64,000 bases of DNA from Sphingobium lignivorans. Lineage in GTDB: Bacteria > Pseudomonadota > Alphaproteobacteria > Sphingomonadales > Sphingomonadaceae. Positions 53,285-61,023 of the stretch are shown piece after piece. Numbering within the stretch: the stretch's first letter is position 1; each line of letters begins with the position of its first letter. The stretch lies in NCBI RefSeq assembly GCF_014203955.1, contig NZ_JACHKA010000001.1, positions 3,007,001 to 3,071,000 of the forward strand. Reading direction: 5' to 3'. Below the pieces are notes generated by a model that was not told where the DNA came from, made no database searches, and was given only the letters and a program-made list of their open reading frames with translations. The translations under genes and the position numbers were made by a program.

Positions 53285-54190
53285 TCAGCCCCGTGCCGCC
53301 AGCGGATTTCGAACGATGCCAAGCGCGGCCAGCACCAGCGCGACGCCGATGAGGCCCATCAGCCATGTGCCGATCGCCACCGAGATCGCGGCTTCGAGAT
53401 TGGCTGAGACCATCGCCCCGATCGCGTTCTCGCCCGCGCCGGCGAATGTCACGATCGACTGCCGATAGGCGAAGACGGCGATCGCCGTGACGATCGAGAC
53501 CCCGCCCGTGACGAGCGCGATCGTCCGCGTGGACTTGCCCATCCAGCAGAACCACAAAAGCAGCGCGGCGAGCAGCGGCACCAGCCAGCGCAGACCGAGC
53601 AGGGCATTGGCCGTCCTCGCCATGCGCGCGGCGCTCAGCCGGGCCTCCATGCTGGCGCGCGCTTCTGCGACGCGCTGCAGGGCGGGACCATTGTCGATCG
53701 GCATGCCGCCGAAGCCGGTCATGGGCCGCTGCAATGCGGCTTCCCGCGCATCGAGTTCCGCCAGCGCACGCTCGGCGCCCGCGACATTGCCGTTGCCGAG
53801 GAACGGATTGGCGCTCACTTGCCGTTGCAGCGTGCCGAGGCTCCAGAGCGAGAAACTGCCCTGGATGGTGCTCACCATCGGCAGCAGGGTCGCGACCAGC
53901 AGCAGCGCTGCCAGCGGAAAGACCAGCGTCGTCATCCCCAGCGCGCGGATCTTCTGTACGGCAGGCGAGGCAGCAAGGTGCGACAGGTCGACGGGCACCT
54001 CAAGGCCCTTCCCCACCGGATAGATCTCCGTCGCGACTCCCGACATCGGCTCGAAGTCGACTGTCAGGCCATTCTGAATGGCTTGCTGCCCCCGCCATTG
54101 CGCGGCGACGAACGTAAACCGCTCGCCACTCTCGCTCGTGATCGCTCCCGACCCGGTCGATGCATCGAAGCCCAGTATCCTGCCCTTCAT
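53285..54190 (-). CDS. Membrane protein with N-terminal cold-shock/OB-like domain
   Basis: A 301-residue protein. The N-terminus MKGRILGFDASTGSGAITSE, then GERFTFVAAQWRG and LTVDFEP, resembles a cold-shock-type OB fold (strand, GxGxI turn, strand), about residues 1-50. Membrane segments follow at about 87-110, then a helical Ala/Arg-rich region (AERALAELDAREAALQRP) and three further hydrophobic segments near 190-210, 215-240 and 255-290. There is no signal peptide, so the OB-like domain is cytoplasmic. The start at 54190 follows AAGGGGG. It is the first gene of the operon, divergent from the winged-helix kinase gene. Function unknown; a nucleic-acid or ligand sensor at the membrane is a guess. 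Confidence 0.7.
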   Translation of the reverse strand: MKGRILGFDASTGSGAITSESGERFTFVAAQWRGQQAIQNGLTVDFEPMSGVATEIYPVGKGLEVPVDLSHLAASPAVQKIRALGMTTLVFPLAALLLVATLLPMVSTIQGSFSLWSLGTLQRQVSANPFLGNGNVAGAERALAELDAREAALQRPMTGFGGMPIDNGPALQRVAEARASMEARLSAARMARTANALLGLRWLVPLLAALLLWFCWMGKSTRTIALVTGGVSIVTAIAVFAYRQSIVTFAGAGENAIGAMVSANLEAAISVAIGTWLMGLIGVALVLAALGIVRNPLAARG

Positions 54191-54238
54191 GTCGCTGTCC
54201 CCCTTCACCGACTGCGCGCGACCGATCGATCGCTGGCG

Positions 54239-54262
54239 GTCCATCCGCCCGGCCGGATGGAC
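54239..54262. promoter_or_regulatory. Palindrome between the kinase gene and the divergent operon
   Basis: GTCCATCCG and CGGATGGAC form perfect 9-bp arms around CCCGGC. The dyad lies 48 bp upstream of the minus-strand operon start and 82 bp upstream of the winged-helix kinase start, and it has no T-tract. It is a good operator candidate, perhaps for the winged-helix domain encoded next to it. Confidence 0.5.
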
Positions 54263-54344
54263 ATGAAGGACATGGCGGGTTGCGCGACGGGCGTCTTGAT
54301 GGAATTCTCAAGATATTCTGAAGTCATGGTGATGTGGGGGCAGC

Positions 54345-57083
54345 ATGGAAGAAGGAGCCGGGGAACGGCCTGAAACGAGCCGTCGTCGGCGGCGGCGTTG
54401 GACATTCGGCACGGTCGTCTTCGACGAGGCGAGCTGGACGCTGCTGGTCGACGGGGCGCCGGTCACGCTCGAGGCCAAGCCGCTCGAATTGCTGCTGGAA
54501 CTCTGCCTGCGCGCCGGCGAAATCGTCTCCAAGGACGAGTTGCTCGACACGGTGTGGAACGGCATCAACGTCGTCGAAAGCTCCATCCCCACGGCCATCG
54601 CCAAGCTGCGGCGCGCGCTCGGCCCGCGCAACCAGGATGCGATCGCCACGGTCACGCGCATCGGCTATCGGCTCACCGCGCCGGTCACGGTCGAGACGCT
54701 GACCACGCCGGCGCCGCCACGTTTCGCCTTCACGCCCGGCGACATCGTGCCCGGCCGGCCGCAATGGCGCCTGATCGAACCGCTCGGCGACAAGCCCGAG
54801 AACGATGTCTGGCGCAGCCGGCATGAGAAGACCGGCGAGACGCGCGTCTTCAAGTTCGCCGACACGCCCGATGGCCTGCGCCAACTCCGGCGCGAGGCCA
54901 TGGTCGCCCGGCTGCTGCTTTCCGCGCTGGGGCCGGACGGGCCATTCGTCCCGCTGCTCGAATGGAATTTCGAGACCGCGCCTTATTTTCTGGAGAGCCG
55001 CGACAGCGGCATGAGCCTCATCGACTGGGCCCGGGCGGCGGGCGATCTCAAGGCCATTCCGCTCGCCAGGCGCATCGAGATCGCCGCGCGCAGTGCCCGG
55101 GCGCTGGCGGCAGTGCATGACGTGGGCGTGCTGCACAAGGATGTGAAGCCCGCCAATATCCTGATCGAGGCGGCCGGCAACGACGCGCGCGTCCGCCTCG
55201 CCGATTTCGGCAGCGGACAGGTGGTCGACGAGGATCTGCTCAGCCCCTATGCCATCACGCCGCAGCCCGCCGATGCCTCGGGCGAGCCGGGCCTATCCGG
55301 CACGCCCTTCTATCGCGCGCCGGAACTGGCGGTGGGCTCCGTGCCGACGGTCAAGTCGGACGTCTATTCCATGGGCCTCATCCTGTTCCAGCTCGCGGTG
55401 GGCGATTTCGGCCGCGTGCCGGCTCCCGGCTGGGAGCGCGAGATCGAGGACCCGCTGCTGCGCGAGGACATCGCGGCTGCAGCCGCCGGCAATCCCGCCG
55501 AGCGGATCGACTCCGCCGCCCTGCTCGCAGACCGGCTCGAGCGGATCGAGGAACGGCGGCAGGAAGCAGCGGCGGCCGAGGCGGCAGCGCAGCGCTTCGA
55601 GGATCTGGCGCGGCAGGATACGCGGCGGCGCGCTCGCCGGCCATGGGTGCTCGCGGCCAGCGCGGCGGCGGCGGTCGGCATCATCGGCACCTCCGCCGCG
55701 GCCTTCATTGCCGCCGAGCAGCGGGACGAGGCGCGGCACCAGCGCGAGATCGCCGAAGCCTCCTACAGCTTCCTCATCGACGATCTTCTGGGCCGGGCCG
55801 ATCCCGCCAAGGCCTCCTCCGCCGAGGAGACGATCGCCGAGGCATCCCGCCGCGCCAGCGCCGAGATCGATATCCGCTTCCGCGCGGCGCCCCTGATCGC
55901 GGGGCGGCTGCATGCCGCGCTCGCGCGCGCCTTCGACCAGCGCACCGACCTTGCCGCTGCCCGCGTCGAATATGCCAAGGCGGACGCGGCTTATGGCCGT
56001 GCCGGAAACGCGGGCCAGCAGGAACAGGCGATCACCCGGCTGCATCTCGCTGAGATGGAAGCGCTGAGCGGAGACCCGAACCTGCTGCCCAATGCCCGCA
56101 AACTACTCGTCGAGGCACGCGGGATGCTGGGCACGGCCAGCGGCGTCCCGGCGGTCTGGCTCGCTTCGACCGAAGGCTCGATCGCGCTGGCATCCGAGGA
56201 TGTGCCGGCTGCCGGCGTCGCTTTCCGGCGCGCCTCGGAGATCGCCGAGACCCTGCCGGACGACTTCACGCTGCGGCAGCGGCTGAACATGCGCCAGCGC
56301 GTCGCCTTCATGGCGATCCGCATGGGCGACGGCGAGGAGGCTGCGCGGCAGTTCCGTCCGCTCGTCGAGGAATTCACCCGGCTGAGTGGGCCCGAAAGCC
56401 CGGACGCGCTCAACATCCGGCTCAATCTCATCCAGGCGCTGATGATCCAGAAGCGCCATGCCGAGGTGGTGGAGGCCGCCACCGCGCTGCTGCCACTGAT
56501 GGAGAAGCGCTACGGCACCCGTCACCGCCGCACCATGCAGCTGCTTGCGGTGCGCCAGCAATCGCTCGGCACTCTGGAGCGCTATGCCGAGGCGGCCGCC
56601 GATGGCGAGCGCGTGTGGCGCACTTCAGCCGAGCATGAAGGCGCCAACGCTTTCCAGGCCATTGCCGGGCGCGCGGACACGGCGACGTCCCAGTGCCGCG
56701 CCGGGCTGCATGAGGCGGGCATCGCCAATGCCCGTGCCGCCGCGCAGGCCGCCCGCGCCGTGCCGGGGCCGGAGACCGCGCTTTCCATGGGCGTGCGGGC
56801 CGCTCTCGCCGATTGCCTCATCGCTGCCGGAAAGCCGGCCGAGGCCGGGCCGCTGCTCGCCGGTATCGACCGCCGCAAAGTCTCCGAGCTGGTCGGCGAT
56901 CAGAACTGGCCAGCCAATCTCGACCTGGCCCTGGCCGAGGTGGCGCTGGCCGCCGGCGACCGGGCCGAGGCACTGCAGCGGCTGGCGGCGGCGCGGCCGG
57001 TCTTCGCGAACAGCGCGGCCGATCCCTACCAGTCGCGCAAGCTGGCGGCGCTGGAGCGGACCCTGACGCTAGCTTCCCGTTGA
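54345..57083 (+). CDS. Membrane protein with winged-helix DNA-binding, Ser/Thr kinase and TPR-like domains
   Basis: 912 residues. About 19-112: OmpR/CadC-type winged helix (LEAKPLELLLELCLRAGEIV, ESSIPTAIAKLRRALG, IATVTRIGYRLT). About 140-400: protein kinase with Lys170 (RVFKFADT), catalytic Asp266 and Asn271 (HKDVKPANIL), DFG at 287-289 and GTPFYRAPE. The Gly-rich loop is lost (LGDKPENDVW). About 433-453: one membrane helix (WVLAASAAAAVGIIGTSAAA). About 455-912: helical TPR-like repeats outside the membrane. Thus DNA binding and kinase face the cytoplasm and a sensor domain faces the periplasm. Fusion of a ToxR/CadC-like reader with a kinase is unusual. Its divergent neighbours encode lipoproteins and membrane proteins that may be its sensor partners or targets. 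Confidence 0.88.
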   Translation: MEEGAGERPETSRRRRRRWTFGTVVFDEASWTLLVDGAPVTLEAKPLELLLELCLRAGEIVSKDELLDTVWNGINVVESSIPTAIAKLRRALGPRNQDAIATVTRIGYRLTAPVTVETLTTPAPPRFAFTPGDIVPGRPQWRLIEPLGDKPENDVWRSRHEKTGETRVFKFADTPDGLRQLRREAMVARLLLSALGPDGPFVPLLEWNFETAPYFLESRDSGMSLIDWARAAGDLKAIPLARRIEIAARSARALAAVHDVGVLHKDVKPANILIEAAGNDARVRLADFGSGQVVDEDLLSPYAITPQPADASGEPGLSGTPFYRAPELAVGSVPTVKSDVYSMGLILFQLAVGDFGRVPAPGWEREIEDPLLREDIAAAAAGNPAERIDSAALLADRLERIEERRQEAAAAEAAAQRFEDLARQDTRRRARRPWVLAASAAAAVGIIGTSAAAFIAAEQRDEARHQREIAEASYSFLIDDLLGRADPAKASSAEETIAEASRRASAEIDIRFRAAPLIAGRLHAALARAFDQRTDLAAARVEYAKADAAYGRAGNAGQQEQAITRLHLAEMEALSGDPNLLPNARKLLVEARGMLGTASGVPAVWLASTEGSIALASEDVPAAGVAFRRASEIAETLPDDFTLRQRLNMRQRVAFMAIRMGDGEEAARQFRPLVEEFTRLSGPESPDALNIRLNLIQALMIQKRHAEVVEAATALLPLMEKRYGTRHRRTMQLLAVRQQSLGTLERYAEAAADGERVWRTSAEHEGANAFQAIAGRADTATSQCRAGLHEAGIANARAAAQAARAVPGPETALSMGVRAALADCLIAAGKPAEAGPLLAGIDRRKVSELVGDQNWPANLDLALAEVALAAGDRAEALQRLAAARPVFANSAADPYQSRKLAALERTLTLASR

Positions 57084-57416
57084 GGTCGGACGGCGCAGAC
57101 ACATTCGCGGACCTTGAGGGCGCCGGGAGCGCTCTTTTCAGTCCTTTTCGTTTGTCATCCCGGAGTCGATCCGGGATCCCGCTGCCTTGAAAATCGCCGG
57201 GCCAGCAGGTTTGAGAAACAGGAAGAAGCGGGATCCCGGATCGAGTCCGGGATGACCTGGTCCATGACGATATGGCGCGCCGCCATGGTCGCGAACGTGT
57301 CCACGCCGCCGGTCCCGCACGACCCTATAGTCGTGGAAGCCGGGCGGCGCGGGGCAGCCCGGCTTCGCGAGAATGGCAGCGCAGCGCCGTTTCAGATGCG
57401 TCGCGCGGGCGCCTGC
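57084..57416. other. Gene-free stretch with repeat copy F
   Basis: These 333 bp between two convergent genes hold repeat copy F with its flanks (about 57103-57318) and otherwise nothing I can identify. The hairpins of the repeat may serve as a two-way terminator. Confidence 0.6.
57154..57256. repeat. Palindromic intergenic repeat, copy F
   Basis: A full 103-bp core (GTCATCCCGGAGTCGATCCG at the left, CCGGGATGAC at the right) in majority orientation, with conserved flanks CGCTCTTTTCAGTCCTTTTC and ATGACGATATGGCGCGCC. Confidence 0.88.
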
Positions 57417-58247
57417 TCAGCTTTCGATGAAGGCGAGCAGATCGGCATTGATGGTGTCCGCATTCACGGTCGCCATGCCGTGGGGGAGCCCCGGATAAAC
57501 CTTGAGCTCGCCCTTGCTGAGGAGCTCGATCCCGAGCCGTGCGCTATGGTCGATGGGGACGATCTGGTCGTCATCGCCGTGCATGAGCAGCGTCGGCACG
57601 TCGATCGCCTTGAGATCGTCCGTGAAGTCGGTCTCGGAGAAGGCCTTGATCCCGTCATAATGGGCCTTGGCGCTGCCCATCATGCCCTGCCGCCACCAGT
57701 TGTCGACCACGGCGGGAAGCACGTTCGCGCCGGGGCGGTTAAAGCCGTAGAACGGCCCGGAGGCGACGTCCCGATAGAAGCTCGCGCGGTCGGCGGCGAG
57801 CGCGGCGCGGAAGCCGTCGAACACTTCGATGGGCAATCCGCCGGGATAGGCCGGCGTGTTCAGCATGATCGGCGGCACGGCACCGATCAGCACGGCCTTC
57901 GCCACGCGGCCCGGCTCGGCGCGCGCCACATAATGGGCGACTTCACCGCCGCCGGTGGAGTGGCCGACATGGATCGCGCCCCGCAGGTCCAGCGCCTCGA
58001 CGACGGCCGCGGCATCCGCTGCATAATGGTCCATGTCATGACCATCGGAGACCTGCGAGGAGCGGCCATGGCCACGGCGATCATGCGCGATCACGCGGTA
58101 GCCCTTGTTCACGAAGAACAGCATCTGCGCATCCCAGTCGTCCGCGCTGAGCGGCCAGCCATGATGGAACATGATCGGCTGGGCGTCCTTCGGTCCCCAG
58201 TCCTTGTAGAAGATCTCAACACCATCCTTGGTCGTTACGTAAGCCAT
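57417..58247 (-). CDS. Alpha/beta hydrolase, cofactor-free haloperoxidase/perhydrolase type
   Basis: A 276-residue hydrolase with intact catalytic set: nucleophile in GHSTGG (about 97), acid in [10 protein letters not shown] and His in GLPHGMA. The N-terminus [20 protein letters not shown] and [16 protein letters not shown] are typical of the non-heme chloroperoxidase/arylesterase group, which hydrolyses esters and can form peracids in vitro. The start at 58247 follows GGAGACAGG. It lies 38 bp after the next hydrolase gene on the same strand, and both are opposite an OhrR-like regulator. An oxidative- or peroxide-linked role is inferred from that context. No signal peptide. Confidence 0.87.
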   Translation of the reverse strand: MAYVTTKDGVEIFYKDWGPKDAQPIMFHHGWPLSADDWDAQMLFFVNKGYRVIAHDRRGHGRSSQVSDGHDMDHYAADAAAVVEALDLRGAIHVGHSTGGGEVAHYVARAEPGRVAKAVLIGAVPPIMLNTPAYPGGLPIEVFDGFRAALAADRASFYRDVASGPFYGFNRPGANVLPAVVDNWWRQGMMGSAKAHYDGIKAFSETDFTDDLKAIDVPTLLMHGDDDQIVPIDHSARLGIELLSKGELKVYPGLPHGMATVNADTINADLLAFIES

Positions 58248-58285
58248 GGTCCTGTCTCCGTCCTTCGAGGTTGATGAGGTAGCCG

Positions 58286-59089
58286 TCATTTGTTGCGGTT
58301 TGTCGTTTGCGAGAGGCTGCGCGCTGCGTCGTCGATCACGTCGGCGACCGCTGCCGGCTGGGTGATGAAAGCGGCGTGGCTCCCGGGTATCTCGACAATC
58401 GTCGCCCCGATGCGCCGCGCCATGCCGGACAGCATGCCTTCCCCGAACGCGCGATCCTCTGTCGCGATGATCGCCCAGCTCGGCCTGGAACGCCAGGCGG
58501 CATTCTTCAGGCGGGTCTCGAAGGCGGACATGCGGATGGGGACCTGCGAATCCCGCAGAAACGCGGCGTCCGCATCGGCGAGATCGGCGGCGAAGCCGGA
58601 CTGGAAGCGATCGGGACGCACGACGCCAAATCCATCGGCGCCGATATCGATGACGAACTGCGACGCGGCCGGATAGCCTTCATACTGGCCGGCGGTATTC
58701 TCGCCCGCGTCGGGCGCCAGCGCGGACAGATAGACGAGCCCGGCGACATTGGGATGCACGCCGGCTTCGGTGATGACCGTCCCGCCCCAGCTGTGACCGA
58801 CCAGAATGGCCGGGCCGCTCAGCCCGGAGAGAACCCGATCGGTCGCCGCGACATCGTCCTCCAGCGAGGTGAGCGGGTTCTGCACGATGCTGACGCGATA
58901 GCCTCGCGCTGTCAGGTCCTCGTAAACGCCGCGCCAGCCGGACCCGTCGACGAACGCGCCATGCACGAGCACGACATTGCGAACGGGCTGGTCGGCGGGG
59001 ATCGCCCGCACGGGCTGCGCCTGCACGCCACCGGCGAGAGCGCCCGCTGCGGCGGCCGCGATCATCATTTTGCGAACCTTGTCGATCAT
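58286..59089 (-). CDS. Exported alpha/beta hydrolase (PF12697 type)
   Basis: A 267-residue hydrolase. The signal peptide ([20 protein letters not shown], cleavage near VQA-QP) indicates periplasmic location. The oxyanion region [14 protein letters not shown], nucleophile Ser in GHSWGG and His in IPGSHAAFI are present. The ATG at 59089 is chosen over one 12 bp upstream because GGAG is properly spaced from it. Substrate unknown. First gene after the divergent regulator; an AATCG-N4-CGATT dyad lies 15 bp upstream of the start, so it is probably repressed by that regulator. Confidence 0.85.
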   Translation of the reverse strand: MIDKVRKMMIAAAAAGALAGGVQAQPVRAIPADQPVRNVVLVHGAFVDGSGWRGVYEDLTARGYRVSIVQNPLTSLEDDVAATDRVLSGLSGPAILVGHSWGGTVITEAGVHPNVAGLVYLSALAPDAGENTAGQYEGYPAASQFVIDIGADGFGVVRPDRFQSGFAADLADADAAFLRDSQVPIRMSAFETRLKNAAWRSRPSWAIIATEDRAFGEGMLSGMARRIGATIVEIPGSHAAFITQPAAVADVIDDAARSLSQTTNRNK

Positions 59090-59101
59090 GGGAATCTCCA
59101 T

Positions 59102-59119
59102 TCAATCGGATACGATTAG
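59102..59119. promoter_or_regulatory. Candidate MarR/OhrR operator, site 1
   Basis: AATCG (59104-59108) and CGATT (59113-59117) form a dyad with a 4-bp spacer, the same layout as site 2. The site is just upstream of the exported hydrolase start. Confidence 0.55.
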
Positions 59120-59158
59120 ATCGTGCGCGATTTATATAGGCGATTCGCATGAAACGAG

Positions 59159-59176
59159 TCAATCGCTTGCGATTGA
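59159..59176. promoter_or_regulatory. Candidate MarR/OhrR operator, site 2
   Basis: TCAATCGCTTGCGATTGA is a perfect dyad with 8-bp arms around TT. It lies 38 bp upstream of the regulator's start codon. It shares TCAATCG-N4-CGATT with site 1. MarR-family dimers bind such palindromes of about 18 bp. Confidence 0.65.
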
Positions 59177-59214
59177 ATTGCGCGCGACTATGTAGAGGCT
59201 GACTGCAACCTCTT

Positions 59215-59703
59215 GTGCGAGACCGGATTTTGACGAAGAGCGATGACCTGCCCGAGCCCGAACTGGCCGCGAAGCTGCCAGATTTCCTCTGTTTTGCGGT
59301 CTATTCAGCCAATCTCGCCTTTCACCGGGCCTACAAGCCGCTGTTCGACGAACTCGGGCTGACCTACCCGCAATATGCGACCCTGATCGCGCTCAACGAG
59401 GAAGGCGACCAGACCGTGAGCCAGCTCGGCGAGAAGCTGTTCCTCGAGTCGAGCACCCTGACGCCGATGCTCAAGCGCCTCGAGGCCTCCGGCTATGTGA
59501 CGCGCCGCCGTGACACGCAGGACGAGCGGCAGGTCCGCGTGAACCTCACCCCGCAGGGCAAGGCGATGTTCGAGAAGGCATTTTGCGGCCGGGAGACCGT
59601 GCTGGAAGCGACGGGGCTCGAACCGGAGCCCTATGTCCGCCTGCAGAACGACCTGATCAGGTTGCGGGACAATCTGCTGGCGGCGGCTGCCTCAAGGAAG
59701 TGA
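59215..59703 (+). CDS. MarR-family regulator, OhrR-like
   Basis: A 162-residue MarR protein. The N-terminal helix carries PDFLCFAVYSANLAFHRAYK; the LCFA-Y motif with Cys26 matches the peroxide-sensing Cys of OhrR. The winged helix is clear: TVSQLGEKLFLESSTLTPML, then RLEASGYVTRRRDTQDERQV. It should repress DNA until an organic hydroperoxide oxidises the Cys, if the OhrR likeness holds. The start is a GTG at 59215 with a weak ribosome binding site; a TTG at 59230 is possible and would give a more usual OhrR N-terminus. Divergent from two hydrolases; two operator candidates lie between. The 3' end overlaps the convergent transporter gene by 12 bp. Confidence 0.87.
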   Translation: MRDRILTKSDDLPEPELAAKLPDFLCFAVYSANLAFHRAYKPLFDELGLTYPQYATLIALNEEGDQTVSQLGEKLFLESSTLTPMLKRLEASGYVTRRRDTQDERQVRVNLTPQGKAMFEKAFCGRETVLEATGLEPEPYVRLQNDLIRLRDNLLAAAASRK

Positions 59704-60984
59704 GGGCGCGCGCGCCCGGATGCGGGCGGACGCGAGCCAGATCAGGGCGCCTGCGACGAGCGGCGTCGGCGCCATGGTCGCGAGCGCATAGCGCAGCGAG
59801 TCGTTCTGATACTGCGGCGCGAGCACATCGCTCACCCAGCCCACGACCAGCGGCGCCACCGCACCCCCGATGATGCCCAGCGCGAGCAGCATGAGCGTGG
59901 AGGACACCGCGCGCATGCGCGTGGGCGCGATGCCGACCGCCACGGCGATGCATGGCCCCACGGCACTCGACAGCAGGAAGTTCATGACGGCGGCGGAGGA
60001 CATGGCGAGCGTCAGCGACTGCGCGGAAATGAAGACGAGGTAGAAAGGCGCGGCGAGCGGGATCGCGATCATCGGCACGAGCAGTCCGTGCACGTCAGCG
60101 CCGCGCTTGCGCACGAGGTGGCTGGCGAGCATGCCCGCGGCAATCGTCCCGGTGATCCCGCCCAGCCCCACGGCCGGGCCGATGAGCGCGCCGACGGCCG
60201 CCAGTGGCACGCCATGGCTGCGCAGCAGGAAGGCCGGCGCCCAGGTCGGCAGCACCGAAACCGCCATGCCCGCAAACGCCATGCCGAGCGACAGCGCAAC
60301 GAAGCCGGGCAGCCGGACCAGATGGCCGATGGCCCGCAGGAGATTGCCTTCCTGTGCCGCTTCGCCCGCCGGTTCCCGCACCCGCTCGGGCTCGCGCATG
60401 CTCGCCATCATGAGCGCCACCAGCAGGAAGCCGGAGAGGCCGCAGATCACGAACATGGCACGCCAGCCATGCGCCGCGGCCAGCACGCCCGCGAGAATGG
60501 AGCCGACGACAAGGCCGACGAACGTGCTTGCCTGAAAGATCGAGATCGAACGCGGTCGGCGCGCCGGGGAGAACAGGTCCGAGATCATCGAGATCGCCAC
60601 CGGGAAGGCCGTCGCCTCGCCCACACCGACGAGGACGCGCGTCAGGCCCAGCGTCCAGAAGCCCGTCGCGAGCCCGGTCAGCGCGGTCGCGCCCGACCAG
60701 AGCGCGATGCCCAGGATCAGGATGCGCTTGCGATGGCCGTGATCGACCCAGCGCGCGATGAAGATGCCGACGAGCAGGTTGAACAGCACGAAGGCCGTGC
60801 CCGAGACGATGCTCATCTGCGTGTCGCTGAGCGCCAGGTCCGCCTTCACCGGATCGACGACGATGCCGAGCAGGGCGCGATCGGCAACGTTCAGGAAGTT
60901 CGCGAGGAACAGCAGGAAAAGCGTGTACCCCGCGCCGCGCACAGGCGCGCCGAGCGCCTCCGGTCTCTCAGCCATGCTCGCCAT
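59692..60984 (-). CDS. MFS transporter
   Basis: A 430-residue inner-membrane protein with 12 hydrophobic segments. The MFS loop 2-3 motif is visible in diverged form (ARWVDHGHRKRILI), and VLVGVGEATAFPVAISMISD is the helix-5 region typical of the spinster-like/organic-anion group. It is the last gene of a minus-strand operon with an ACMSD-like amidohydrolase and fumarylacetoacetase, 39 bp after the former, so it probably imports the pathway's aromatic acid. GAGAGGAAG precedes the ATG; a second ATG three codons in is also possible. Confidence 0.88.
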   Translation of the reverse strand: MASMAERPEALGAPVRGAGYTLFLLFLANFLNVADRALLGIVVDPVKADLALSDTQMSIVSGTAFVLFNLLVGIFIARWVDHGHRKRILILGIALWSGATALTGLATGFWTLGLTRVLVGVGEATAFPVAISMISDLFSPARRPRSISIFQASTFVGLVVGSILAGVLAAAHGWRAMFVICGLSGFLLVALMMASMREPERVREPAGEAAQEGNLLRAIGHLVRLPGFVALSLGMAFAGMAVSVLPTWAPAFLLRSHGVPLAAVGALIGPAVGLGGITGTIAAGMLASHLVRKRGADVHGLLVPMIAIPLAAPFYLVFISAQSLTLAMSSAAVMNFLLSSAVGPCIAVAVGIAPTRMRAVSSTLMLLALGIIGGAVAPLVVGWVSDVLAPQYQNDSLRYALATMAPTPLVAGALIWLASARIRARAPSLP

Positions 60985-61023
60985 CTTCCTCTCCCCTTCC
61001 CTGTCGTCTTTTCGATTATCTTG

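Noticed and set aside
54223..54232. CGATCGATCG self-complementary stretch near the kinase promoter as a second operator
   Set aside because: It is a simple GATC-type repeat likely by chance in this composition, without the spaced dyad form of the neighbouring palindrome.
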